Below, in pieces: positions 49,803-57,859 of a stretch of DNA of 60,201 bases. Made by a program: the position numbers and the translations under genes. Position 1 is the stretch's first letter, and each line of letters opens with the position of its first letter. The DNA lies in contig JAJSZW010000004.1 of assembly GCA_030262895.1 (NCBI GenBank), forward strand, positions 1-60,201. The letters are read 5' to 3'. The notes beneath the pieces were generated by a model that saw nothing but the letters and a program-made list of their open reading frames with translations, did no database searches and was not told where the DNA came from. The DNA is from Deltaproteobacteria bacterium (lineage in GTDB: Bacteria; Desulfobacterota; Desulfobacteria; Desulfobacterales; ETH-SRB1).

Positions 49803-50816
49803 ATGAGAAACCAGGTATCTAACGGACTTAAATATTTGGCAATCACTCTGCTTATAATTGGAGGAGGGTTCTTTTTTTCATCCTGTACCACATTTAGCAT
49901 TGATAGAAAATCCATGCTTTTTCGATCGGAAGAATATGTTGTTTACAGACTTAAAAAGAGAAAAACACCTACTATGCTGGCTGAAATGTTTTTGGGGGAT
50001 AAAAAAAGGTCGTGGGTGATAGAAGACGCTAACGAGAACGCTGCTTTTAAAAAAGGCGAGGTCATTGTTATTCCTCTCAAAGAGAAAAATAAGGGGGGGC
50101 TTACAGTTGACGGATTCCAGGTGGTGCCTATTCTTTCATATCATCGTTTTGCTGATAATTGCGACTCTCCCCTTTGCCTGCCTGCCCGTGTTTTTGATCA
50201 ACAGATGAAGTATTTGAAAGACAATGGTTATAGAGTCATCACCTTGGCAGAACTTTATGAATTTTTAAAATATCGCAATTCCCTTCCAAAAAGGTCTGTG
50301 GTTATTAGCATAGATGACGGCTATAGATCGGTTTATAATATTGCCTGGCCTATTCTGAAAAAATATGACTTCAGAGCAACCTTCTTCATATATACCGATT
50401 TTGTTGGTATCTCAAAAAACGCCATAACATGGGATCAACTCAGAGAGATGAAGAAAAGTGGTTTTGAGATAGGCGCTCACACGATGTCTCACTGCGATCT
50501 TACCAGACAAAATAAAGGAGAAGATACTCAGGCGTATATGTCCAGGATCGAAAAGGAACTTAGTATGTCAAAACAGATCATTGATAAAAAGCTGAACCAG
50601 AATACTGTTTTTTTAGCTTTTCCCTATGGACGTTATGATCAGGGGGTATTGGATATGTGTAAACGCTTAGGTTATAAAATCGCAGTATCTGTGAAAAGAG
50701 GGAGTAACCCATTTTTTACTGATCCTCTTGCTCTGAGGAGAAACCAGATATTGAAAAGAGATATAAAGAGTTTTATTTCCAGACTCAAAACCTTTAATAA
50801 ACTTTTATTAGAGTAA
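49803..50816 (+). CDS. polysaccharide deacetylase lipoprotein in the T6SS locus
   Basis: 337 aa. Signal peptide with Phe-Ser-Ser-Cys; Cys28 is the likely lipid site. A short N-terminal LysM-like region is followed by a NodB carbohydrate-esterase-4 domain: Val-Pro-Ile-Leu-Ser-Tyr-His-Arg, Val-Ile-Ser-Ile-Asp-Asp-Gly-Tyr (catalytic and metal Asp), Ile-Gly-Ala-His-Thr-Met-Ser-His (metal His pair), and Phe-Ala-Phe/Ala-Phe-Pro-Tyr-Gly-Arg-Tyr. It should remove acyl groups from a sugar polymer in the periplasm, plausibly peptidoglycan, to let the apparatus pass or anchor; that link is from position only. Next gene is seven bases away. Confidence 0.87.
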   Translation: MRNQVSNGLKYLAITLLIIGGGFFFSSCTTFSIDRKSMLFRSEEYVVYRLKKRKTPTMLAEMFLGDKKRSWVIEDANENAAFKKGEVIVIPLKEKNKGGLTVDGFQVVPILSYHRFADNCDSPLCLPARVFDQQMKYLKDNGYRVITLAELYEFLKYRNSLPKRSVVISIDDGYRSVYNIAWPILKKYDFRATFFIYTDFVGISKNAITWDQLREMKKSGFEIGAHTMSHCDLTRQNKGEDTQAYMSRIEKELSMSKQIIDKKLNQNTVFLAFPYGRYDQGVLDMCKRLGYKIAVSVKRGSNPFFTDPLALRRNQILKRDIKSFISRLKTFNKLLLE

Positions 50817-50823
50817 CAGCATC

Positions 50824-52056
50824 ATGAAAAAAAATATAGCGCTTATCTGTATTGTCATTCTATTAACAATGGTCAGCGGCTGTGCCGAACATTTTAAAAG
50901 GTTCTCCCAAAAAATCGCTGAACACAGGAAGGAAAAATTACTTCAGTCATATCTGCAAACCGGCAAAGAGTATGAAAACAAAGGAAAGCTGGCAGAGGCA
51001 TATAAACAGTATAAACTGGCCATTACTGTAAGCCCTCAAAACAAGGAAGCTGTTAAGGGCATTGACCGACTGGAAAAAGAGTTGTTCAAATGGGCAGAAA
51101 AATATTATCGGGAAGGCATGAAATTGTATAATCAGGGGAAATATCGCCCGGCCCGTCGTAAATTTTTAACAGCTTTGAAATTTTGGCCGGATCATTCCAA
51201 AGCACTTAAAATGCTTACCCCTCGCAAACACGTCAAATATAAAAAGTATATTGAGCATATAATCAAACCGAGTGAAAGCCTTTCAAAGATAGCGATGATT
51301 TATTATGGGGATTATCGCAAGTTTCCTGTTATAGCTGAATACAATAACATAGCCGATGCCACATTGACACATGTCGGGCAGAAAATCAGAGTCCCTGAAA
51401 TAGAGGGGACGCCATTTTTAACAGAAAAGCAGGCTATCAAGACTGAAGAAATAAAGACCCCTGATTCGGCCCCTCTTGATCGAAAGATCAAAAAAGTGGA
51501 GGTGAAAGAGAAGGAAGAGCCAGTAGATAAAGAAGTAAAAGAAGAATTTGAAGAGCCTGTAGATGAGGAGATAGAAGAAGAACTTGAAGAGCCTGTAGAT
51601 GAGGTGGAAATCTATAGAGATCAGGGCGTCGAATTCTTTAACAAGATGAAATACCAGGAAGCTATTGCTGAATTCAACAAGGTTATGAATGTAAATCCCG
51701 ATGATGCAATTACCCTTGAATACCTTGCCGGGTCGCACTTTCAATGGGCCATGGGCTTGTTTGAAAAAAAGGATTACTTGAAAGCAAAAAAGGAGTTTGA
51801 AGTATCTCTCCAATACAATAAGAACTGCCCAAAATGCCGGGAATACATCAAAAAAAGTGAAGAAACATACATGGAAATCCATTACAAACGGGGTGTAGCA
51901 CACTTTGGAAAAGAACAATTGGTTGAGGCCATTATGGAGTGGGAACTGGTCCGGGCTGTTGATTCCAACTATAAAGAGGTAGCAAACAATATCAAAAAGG
52001 CAAAAATTCTTTTGAAAAGACTGGAGGAAATAAAAAAGTCTCAGAAGGCCAAATGA
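50824..52056 (+). CDS. TPR-LysM lipoprotein, possible wall anchor of the T6SS
   Basis: 410 aa. Lipobox Met-Val-Ser-Gly-Cys, Cys20. TPR repeats at about 38-130 and again 265-370 enclose a LysM module (about 140-190: Ile-Lys-Pro-Ser-Glu-Ser-Leu-Ser-Lys-Ile-Ala ... His-Val-Gly-Gln-Lys-Ile) and an acidic linker with three tandem units of Glu-Glu-Pro-Val-Asp. LysM binds glycan strands, TPRs bind proteins, so it could tie the T6SS membrane complex, whose TssL lacks a wall-binding domain, to peptidoglycan. Co-oriented with the deacetylase gene. Function is inference. Confidence 0.82.
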   Translation: MKKNIALICIVILLTMVSGCAEHFKRFSQKIAEHRKEKLLQSYLQTGKEYENKGKLAEAYKQYKLAITVSPQNKEAVKGIDRLEKELFKWAEKYYREGMKLYNQGKYRPARRKFLTALKFWPDHSKALKMLTPRKHVKYKKYIEHIIKPSESLSKIAMIYYGDYRKFPVIAEYNNIADATLTHVGQKIRVPEIEGTPFLTEKQAIKTEEIKTPDSAPLDRKIKKVEVKEKEEPVDKEVKEEFEEPVDEEIEEELEEPVDEVEIYRDQGVEFFNKMKYQEAIAEFNKVMNVNPDDAITLEYLAGSHFQWAMGLFEKKDYLKAKKEFEVSLQYNKNCPKCREYIKKSEETYMEIHYKRGVAHFGKEQLVEAIMEWELVRAVDSNYKEVANNIKKAKILLKRLEEIKKSQKAK

Positions 52057-52130
52057 CAGGCAGCAAACCAGACTATCAATTAACCATGAAAATCCTATGA
52101 AACCGGAATATATACTTTGCAGCACATAAT

Positions 52131-53048
52131 ATGAAAACGCCCATTATTGTTGTCCAACTGGTTCATATCTATGGACCTTTGAAAGGTGAAATTCAGGAGT
52201 TTTCTGAATCAATGATCTTGATTGGCCGCCATCCTTCTTGCCATGTGCTATTCCCGAAAGACGTTGCAATCGTCTCTCGAAGACATGCACAAATCGTCAG
52301 AGAAGGGAATCGTTTTAAGTTAATTGACCAGAGCGCCAACGGGACATTTGTGAACGGAAAAAGAGTAAAAGAAGCATATCTAAAAGATGGAGATGTTTTG
52401 ATTTTTGCTGAAGGCGGGCCCAAGGTGAGTTTTTTGACCAAGATAGTGGAACGTCAACATGAAATCAAAGACATCCCTTTGCCAGGCTCACCGCAAGAAC
52501 CGGAAATGGCTGAGGTTGAGGCGCCATCTATTGCTCAGGCTCAATCCGAATCGAACCTGGCAGAAGGGATTTCCATACAGGAGGTTCATGTCCCGCTTGT
52601 CATTCAATTCGGTCCTACCATACACTCTTTTAAAAAACTTCCTGTGACCATCGGAAAAAATCCGAACTGTGATTTGAGCATGAACCACCCAGCAGTCCTT
52701 GATCGTCATGCCCAGTTTTTTTTCAGTCAGGATCAATACTGGATAAAGGATCTCACTGGACAGATGTTGATATCGATCAATGGGCAGCCTGTTAATTTTC
52801 AGAGTCCTTTAACTCCTGAAGACCTTCTGGCATTAACTCTTCAGGGACCAACTTTTCGATTTCTGAATGGTGGGCGTTTAGCGGAAATTGAAAAATCCGA
52901 TTCTGAAGAACGCATAACCGCGCCCCATGAAAAAGAAGAGGCATGTCTGCCGGACAAGCATCAAGAAGGATGCATCAAAAAGGCCATGTCTATAATGAAT
53001 AAGTTGTTAAGTCTCATCGTGAATTTGTGGAAAAATCCTCAGCCTTGA
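52131..53048 (+). CDS. double-FHA protein of the T6SS phosphorylation pathway
   Basis: 305 aa, soluble. First FHA (about 5-100) has all phosphothreonine-binding features: Leu-Ile-Gly-Arg-His, Val-Ser-Arg-Arg-His-Ala and Asn-Gly-Thr-Phe-Val-Asn-Gly. Second FHA (about 155-250) keeps Ile-Gly-Lys-Asn-Pro-Asn-Cys and Arg-His-Ala but has Leu-Asp-Arg instead of Ser-Arg-Arg and Gly-Gln-Met-Leu-Ile-Ser in place of the NG-T pattern, so binding may be lost. No TagH C-terminal domain is fused; that domain is at 44296. Likely ligands are the Thr motifs of the protein at 45035 after phosphorylation. Confidence 0.88.
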   Translation: MKTPIIVVQLVHIYGPLKGEIQEFSESMILIGRHPSCHVLFPKDVAIVSRRHAQIVREGNRFKLIDQSANGTFVNGKRVKEAYLKDGDVLIFAEGGPKVSFLTKIVERQHEIKDIPLPGSPQEPEMAEVEAPSIAQAQSESNLAEGISIQEVHVPLVIQFGPTIHSFKKLPVTIGKNPNCDLSMNHPAVLDRHAQFFFSQDQYWIKDLTGQMLISINGQPVNFQSPLTPEDLLALTLQGPTFRFLNGGRLAEIEKSDSEERITAPHEKEEACLPDKHQEGCIKKAMSIMNKLLSLIVNLWKNPQP

Positions 53049-53066
53049 CTCTACTTTAATGTTTGA

Positions 53067-53131
53067 GTACAGTTCATGGTTGTCGGTTTACAGTTTACAG
53101 TTTTATGTTTTGATCAACCGTGAACTGTTAC
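53067..53131. repeat. MITE-like palindromic element, family E
   Basis: 65 bases with inverted ends: GTACAGTTCATGGTTG (53067-53082) and CAACCGTGAACTGTTAC (53115-53131). Interior repeats TTTACAG. Located between FHA and phosphatase genes, so transcribed if these are co-expressed. Confidence 0.68.
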
Positions 53132-53157
53132 ATATTAGACTTATGTGATGCAAAAAT

Positions 53158-53883
53158 ATGCCTGAAATAAACTTTGTCGGCAAATCGGATAGCGGTCTTA
53201 AACGCAGAAATAACGAGGATCGCTTTATGGTAAGGAGCGAACTCGGCTTTTGTCTCGTGGCTGACGGCATGGGTGGCGCTGCGGCTGGAGAAATAGCCAG
53301 TCGTATCTTTGCTGAAACTACATTAGAGATTTTTTCAACCTCTGCCGGCAGATCTGAAAAAGATACAATCGAATTGGTCCAAAGGGCTTTTAACTTTGCT
53401 AATGAAAGAATCTTGAGTCATGTAAAGAAAAATCCTCATCACAAGGGAATGGGATGTACAGCAGAACTGATGGCCTTTTCCGATAAGGGCTTTGTTATCG
53501 GTCACATAGGAGACAGCCGAACTTATTGTTTAAGAGATGGACAACTCAAACAACTGACTCAGGATCACTCACTTGTCCAGAATCAGATAGACCAGCGTCT
53601 GATTACTCCGGCCGAAGCCAGAAACCATCCTCTTCGAAACGTCATTCTTCGGGCAGTCGGTATCAAAAAAAAATTAGCTCTTGATTTGATAAGGGGAATT
53701 ATGTTTTCCGGCGATCTGTTTCTTCTATGCTCAGACGGCCTTTCGGATATGGTCGATGATAACCAGATCCGGAATATCCTCTTTTCTACAGCCCCTTTGC
53801 TTCAAAAAGTAGAAAAACTCATTGAATCAGCTAACGCGGCCGGAGGTTACGACAATATTACCGTTGTTCTTGCAGACATTTAG
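53158..53883 (+). CDS. PP2C-type Ser/Thr phosphatase of the T6SS (PppA-like)
   Basis: 241 aa. PP2C motifs in order: Arg-Arg-Asn-Asn-Glu-Asp-Arg, Val-Ala-Asp-Gly-Met-Gly-Gly, Met-Gly-Cys-Thr-Ala, His-Ile-Gly-Asp-Ser-Arg, Leu-Thr-Gln-Asp-His-Ser and Leu-Cys-Ser-Asp-Gly-Leu-Ser-Asp, then Gly-Gly-Tyr-Asp-Asn-Ile-Thr at the end. Metal-binding aspartates are all there. It should reverse the action of the kinase at 47014 on the FHA/TVIL pathway, as PppA reverses PpkA. Cytoplasmic. Confidence 0.92.
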   Translation: MPEINFVGKSDSGLKRRNNEDRFMVRSELGFCLVADGMGGAAAGEIASRIFAETTLEIFSTSAGRSEKDTIELVQRAFNFANERILSHVKKNPHHKGMGCTAELMAFSDKGFVIGHIGDSRTYCLRDGQLKQLTQDHSLVQNQIDQRLITPAEARNHPLRNVILRAVGIKKKLALDLIRGIMFSGDLFLLCSDGLSDMVDDNQIRNILFSTAPLLQKVEKLIESANAAGGYDNITVVLADI

Positions 53884-53884
53884 A

Positions 53885-53990
53885 TATAGACTTTCAGATA
53901 ATTAATTTCACAAGGCCAGAAGGAGGAAGGCGTATTAGTTATACGTCGACGACTGATAACACAGTGAAATTATTTATCTGAAAGTCTATA
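53885..53990. repeat. MITE-like palindromic element, family F
   Basis: 106 bases with 27-base terminal inverted repeats (one mismatch): left begins TATAGACTTTCAGATAATTA, right ends TTATCTGAAAGTCTATA. A small inner hairpin CGTATtagttATACG is followed by TCGACGACTGATAACA. It begins two bases past the phosphatase stop and could serve as its 3' end structure. Confidence 0.78.
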
Positions 53991-54025
53991 CGTGGCTCCC
54001 AGGAACTTACAGCCCTTACCCTCCC

Positions 54026-56305
54026 ATGGAACTATTAAGCGAACTTAAAAAATATTTTAATCTCTCCTCATTCCGCCCCGGCCAGGAAGAAGTGGTTAGA
54101 ACGGTTCTGGAGGGGAGAGATGCCCTGGTGGTCATGCCAACCGGAGGAGGAAAATCGCTGTGCTACCAGCTCCCTGCCTTAATCCGTGAGGGAACGGCGC
54201 TTGTGGTTTCTCCCCTTATCGCTTTGATGAAGGATCAGGTGGATGTCCTTCAAAAAAGAGGGATTGCCGCATCATTCATCAATTCTACCCTTTCCCTGGT
54301 GGAACAAAGACAGGTACTTAAAAGACTTGAGGCAGGAGAGTTAAAGCTTTTGTATGTCGCTCCGGAACGGTTTCGCCAGAAGGAGTTTCTACATACCCTT
54401 TCCCGCTCCAGGATCAGTTTTGTGGCGATAGATGAAGCCCATTGTATTTCCCAGTGGGGACACGACTTTCGCCCCGATTACCTGCGGCTTGGAAGAATCC
54501 TGGAAAGTATAGGACAAAATCAGATCCTCGGAGCTACTGCCACTGCCACTGAATCCGTCATATCCGATATCATATCTTCCCTTCATCTTAAAAATTGCCG
54601 ACAGTTTGTAACAGGATTTTATCGAAACAACCTGCAGTTGAGAGTGCTTCACTGTGCAAATAAAAAAGATAAGCAAGGCGCCCTTATGTCCGCTCTTACT
54701 GAAGAAAAGCTTCCCGCAATTGTATATTGCGCCACGAGAAAAGGCGTGGATGAAGTAGTAACCCTGTTGAAAGATCAAGGGCATCCTGCATCAGGATACC
54801 ATGCCGGCATGGACGATGAAACACGAAGTCGTGTGCAGGAACGATTCATGACAGGACGCAGCGAAATAATTGTGGCAACCAATGCCTTTGGGATGGGAAT
54901 TGATAAATTAGACATACGTCAGGTCATCCATTACCAGTTTCCCGGTTCTATAGAATCGTATTATCAGGAGATAGGAAGAGCGGGAAGAGATGGAAAAAAA
55001 TCAATATGCTCGCTCCTTTTTTCTATGGGGGATAACTATATCCAGGAATTCTTTATTGACATGAACTACCCTTCGCAGGAAGCAGTCCATGATGTTTTTG
55101 AGTTTTTAAAGAGTGATGGGAGGGATTATCTGAGCGTTAGAAATAATGAAATTTCTGAAATGACCAGCTCCGTCCAGAGCGACGGACAGGCAGGGATCAT
55201 CATAAAAATGCTGGAACAGGCCGGTTATCTGGAAAGGCTATATTCGGGGAGGCGGCTCTGTTTTGTTGCGGCCGGCATAGGAAAACCAAGAGGACCTGTC
55301 CGAAAAAAGATATTTGACGCTGTGTCAAGAATTGCAGGATCTAAAGGAAAAAAAGTTTCAATTGACATCCTGGCAAAGACCGCCGGTATCGAAAAACCAG
55401 CGCTTCTTAGAGGCCTTAGAGCACTTTCAGCAGACGGATTGATTACATACATACCTCCAACCGCCGGTCGCGACATCAAAATAGTACGGCCCCAGACAAC
55501 CTTTAAGGAGTTGAAAATAGATTTTGAGCTCCTTGAGAAAAGAAAAGAGAATGATCTGGAAAAACTCAAAGAAGTGGTAGCTTACGGGTATTTTGGAGGG
55601 TGCAGATGGGATTTTCTCCTTTCTTATTTTGGGGACGACAGTGCGACAGACCAGTGCGGGTCCTGCGACATGTGCATTCAAAGAAAACTAAAAAGGACAG
55701 ATACGAACAAAAAAGAAGAGGAAACAACAATCCTTAAAATATTGAGCTGTGTGGCGCGCATGCAGGGCCGGTTTGGCCGGGCACGTGTTGCCCAGGTACT
55801 TACCGGCGCTTCAAGAAAATGGATAACCTCACAGGGAATGAATCGACTCTCCACTTATGGCTTGTTGTCCAATTTCACCCAGGAAGAGGTTATTGATCTT
55901 ATTAACCAGTTAGATCGGCAGGGATGTTTTGTTCGCCAGGGGGATCGACTTTATCCGACTATAACCCTGAGTGAAAAAGGGCTTGCGGTGATGAAAAAAG
56001 AGGAGGATGCGTTTCTGAATCTGCCGGAAATCAAAAAACCGGTCAGGACTTTTGCAGAGGTAGCTACTGATTTTTCTCCGGAACTCTATGAGCTATTGCG
56101 TCAAAAAAGAGAAAAATTCGGAACCACAGCAGGACTTCCCTTGTTTATGATAGTCTCAAACCGGACACTGAAAGAGATGGCAGCGTCAGTACCAAAAAAC
56201 ATGACGGAACTTCTCCAGGTACACGGAATCGGACCAGCAAAAATGGAAAAATATGGACAAGATTTTTTAGACGTGATTTTGGAATATTGTGATAAATCAA
56301 GTTAG
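54026..56305 (+). CDS. recQ: RecQ-family ATP-dependent DNA helicase
   Basis: 759 aa. Superfamily 2 helicase: Phe-Arg-Pro-Gly-Gln-Glu, Walker A Met-Pro-Thr-Gly-Gly-Gly-Lys-Ser, Asp-Glu-Ala-His, Gly-Ala-Thr-Ala-Thr-Ala, and motif VI Gln-Glu-Ile-Gly-Arg-Ala-Gly-Arg-Asp-Gly. The zinc-binding part keeps Cys-Arg-Trp, Cys-Gly-Ser-Cys-Asp-Met-Cys. A winged-helix RQC region and a C-terminal HRDC domain (Leu-Arg-Gln-Lys-Arg-Glu-Lys ... Val-His-Gly-Ile-Gly-Pro-Ala-Lys) follow. Longer than E. coli RecQ (about 610) because of inserted sequence around 370-500. Repairs recombination and replication intermediates. Confidence 0.94.
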   Translation: MELLSELKKYFNLSSFRPGQEEVVRTVLEGRDALVVMPTGGGKSLCYQLPALIREGTALVVSPLIALMKDQVDVLQKRGIAASFINSTLSLVEQRQVLKRLEAGELKLLYVAPERFRQKEFLHTLSRSRISFVAIDEAHCISQWGHDFRPDYLRLGRILESIGQNQILGATATATESVISDIISSLHLKNCRQFVTGFYRNNLQLRVLHCANKKDKQGALMSALTEEKLPAIVYCATRKGVDEVVTLLKDQGHPASGYHAGMDDETRSRVQERFMTGRSEIIVATNAFGMGIDKLDIRQVIHYQFPGSIESYYQEIGRAGRDGKKSICSLLFSMGDNYIQEFFIDMNYPSQEAVHDVFEFLKSDGRDYLSVRNNEISEMTSSVQSDGQAGIIIKMLEQAGYLERLYSGRRLCFVAAGIGKPRGPVRKKIFDAVSRIAGSKGKKVSIDILAKTAGIEKPALLRGLRALSADGLITYIPPTAGRDIKIVRPQTTFKELKIDFELLEKRKENDLEKLKEVVAYGYFGGCRWDFLLSYFGDDSATDQCGSCDMCIQRKLKRTDTNKKEEETTILKILSCVARMQGRFGRARVAQVLTGASRKWITSQGMNRLSTYGLLSNFTQEEVIDLINQLDRQGCFVRQGDRLYPTITLSEKGLAVMKKEEDAFLNLPEIKKPVRTFAEVATDFSPELYELLRQKREKFGTTAGLPLFMIVSNRTLKEMAASVPKNMTELLQVHGIGPAKMEKYGQDFLDVILEYCDKSS

Positions 56306-56655
56306 TGCATCTTCGGTGCGGACATGAGTGCCTAAAGTTAAGGAATTCCGAAGAGGGGATTGGCACGGAAAATAAGCAGAAAGTAGCTGTGCGGATACTG
56401 ACGAATAGAGTGCCCCCTGTCCTCAGAACGCCTGAGCGGAAACCAGGTGCGGAAAATGCAGGACAAACGTATTCTCGGAACTGTTGGAAGCACCTTGCTG
56501 ATCGCAAAAAGATCATAAGGAAGCCGAGTTCAAACCCTTGAATTCATCAACATTAAACATTGCCCTCTATTATGAAATTGACTGAATGGGAAGCACGAGA
56601 AGCCGAGAGGTCAGATAACTCTGGTATAACAGTAAGGAAAATGAACAGTTACGGC
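56306..56655. other. gap between recQ and lexA
   Basis: No supported gene. Short frames exist on both strands but their products look non-native (see rejected items). GC-rich for this region; no repeat seen. Confidence 0.45.
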
Positions 56656-57270
56656 TCAATAGCTCCTTCGAATGATACCGACAAATTTGCCGACAATCCT
56701 GATCCGGCCCCGGTGCCACCCGCTAAAAACCATGGGAGGATAAGCACTGTTAGCCGAATGTAATTCCATAGTACCTTTTGTTTTCCGCAAAATTTTGAGA
56801 GTTGCTTCATGTAGAATGTTTCTAACTATAACGGCAACTATCTGCCCGCTTTCCGCTTGATTCTGTGGACGAATAATGGCCAGGTCCCCATCAGCGATAT
56901 GGGCATCGATCATGGAATCACCCTGAACACGAAAAGCAAAGCAAGTTTTGGAGCCAAAAATCGACGGGTCAATCGGCAACTCATCTTCCCGATTTTCCAG
57001 CGCCATAATGGGAGTGCCTGCAGCGATTCTGCCGATTATCGGGATGGTTTTTCCAACAGGCCCGCCAGGAATACGCCATGACCTTTTCTTGCCGGCAGGA
57101 GCAATAAGATACCCTTTTTCAACCAGAACATGTAGAATGCGATGGATACCTGCCGGTCCTTTTAAACCAAAATGACTGCATATCTCGCGTATCGTAGGCG
57201 TAATACCGAGTTTTTCCTGATATGAACGGATATAATATAATACTTCCGCCTGCCTTTGAGTGAGCTCCAA
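56656..57270 (-). CDS. lexA: LexA repressor
   Basis: 204 aa. N-terminal winged helix (Leu-Thr-Gln-Arg-Gln-Ala-Glu-Val-Leu ... Thr-Ile-Arg-Glu-Ile-Cys-Ser-His-Phe), cleavage site Ala84-Gly85 in Ala-Ala-Gly-Thr-Pro, catalytic Ser119 (Gly-Asp-Ser-Met-Ile) and Lys159 (Ala-Thr-Leu-Lys). Self-cleavage on RecA filaments should derepress SOS genes. AGGAGGG ribosome site. It sits just after a truncated integron integrase, noteworthy because integrase genes are often LexA-regulated. Recognition helix differs from E. coli; the operator could not be identified. Confidence 0.95.
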   Translation of the reverse strand: MELTQRQAEVLYYIRSYQEKLGITPTIREICSHFGLKGPAGIHRILHVLVEKGYLIAPAGKKRSWRIPGGPVGKTIPIIGRIAAGTPIMALENREDELPIDPSIFGSKTCFAFRVQGDSMIDAHIADGDLAIIRPQNQAESGQIVAVIVRNILHEATLKILRKTKGTMELHSANSAYPPMVFSGWHRGRIRIVGKFVGIIRRSY

Positions 57271-57323
57271 AATATAACCCTCCTATGAGAACAGCATATC
57301 TCCCGGACTTTTGACACCCTTAC

Positions 57324-57554
57324 CTCCACGATTTCCTTTTCACCCATCTCGGCAGGATGTCGTTTGCCATGATAAAAGATAAATTTCCTTATCCATTCGA
57401 TATAAGCCTGCTCTGTTCGAATACTATAGTGTTTGCAACGAATTCTGTTTCGAACCTGGTCCAATAGCTTCGGTTGTCTCGTGTCTGATCTATAAAATGC
57501 TTTTCTTTCCTCATAATGCTTTGCTTTTGCACGAGATTTCAATGAATTTTTCAC
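57324..57554 (-). pseudogene. N-terminal fragment of an integron integrase
   Basis: Reading from an ATG at 57554: after a basic lead, [20 protein letters not shown], then [12 protein letters not shown] and [10 protein letters not shown] are the SAM-like N-terminal domain of IntI-type tyrosine recombinases. After Glu-Lys-Glu-Ile-Val-Glu similarity stops and lexA leader follows, so the entire catalytic domain with its Arg/His/Tyr residues is gone. The frame continues but reads noise. Orientation, divergent from the cassette genes on its right, is that of an integron. Confidence 0.85.
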
Positions 57555-57716
57555 GATTCAGCATTTCCCCTTGTTGTCTTCCGAATAATAATTTCGTTGA
57601 CTTTATCTCACATGAAAGTTAAAAATAATAACCATTTTGGGCGAAAATTCACTTTGTATGATCATTTGTTCATGTACCGATATAATACTAAAATCAAAAT
57701 TTTTATCAAGCAAAAA

Positions 57717-57807
57717 AGTCGTCTAATCCACAAATAGATCGTTTTATACGACCAAACAGCCGTATAAAACAATTTAGTACGTAGATTAGCCGTATTACAA
57801 GACGACT
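57717..57807. repeat. nested palindrome beside the integron junction
   Basis: Three nested arms: AGTCGTCT (57717-57724)/AGACGACT (57800-57807), CTAATC (57723-57728)/GATTAG (57784-57789), and GTTTTATACG (57741-57750)/CGTATAAAAC (57761-57770) with a 10-base loop. It ends 20 bases before the recombination point. Could be a mobile remnant, a regulatory dyad or part of attI. Confidence 0.65.
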
Positions 57808-57826
57808 ATTCGGCAGTCTACTATAT

Positions 57827-57833
57827 GTTATCC
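57827..57833 (+). other. integron recombination junction (R'-type box) of cassette 1
   Basis: GTTATCC. It is the exact complement of GGATAAC at 58658-58664, the 5' box of the attC at the other end of this cassette, as expected if TTATCC is the cassette's own R' half. Recombination would be between G57827 and T57828. Confidence 0.75.
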
Positions 57834-57859
57834 ATTAAATATAAACTGAGAAATTAAAT

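Larger units (their letters stand above)
57555..57859. other. attI-side region between integrase remnant and first cassette gene
   Basis: Very AT-rich. Holds a large nested palindrome (57717-57807) and the cassette junction GTTATCC (57827-57833). This is where attI should lie; a precise attI core cannot be defined without the original array. Confidence 0.6.

Noticed and set aside
51418..52125. Minus-strand 235-codon frame opposite the TPR-LysM gene
   Set aside because: Phe/Leu-rich shadow of the Lys/Glu-rich repeats; the plus strand has lipobox, TPR and LysM features.
56305..56763. Short plus-strand frames after recQ and opposite lexA
   Set aside because: Products are basic and without motifs; one lies over the LexA coding sequence, and the other begins with GTG in the recQ stop codon without a ribosome site.
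57162..57323. Continuation of the integrase-fragment frame into lexA
   Set aside because: After Glu-Lys-Glu-Ile-Val-Glu the translation has no recombinase similarity and overlaps the well-supported lexA start.
57271..57330. Possible SOS box upstream of lexA
   Set aside because: CTGTTC occurs, but no matching second half at a proper distance was seen, and the operator of this lineage is not known to me.
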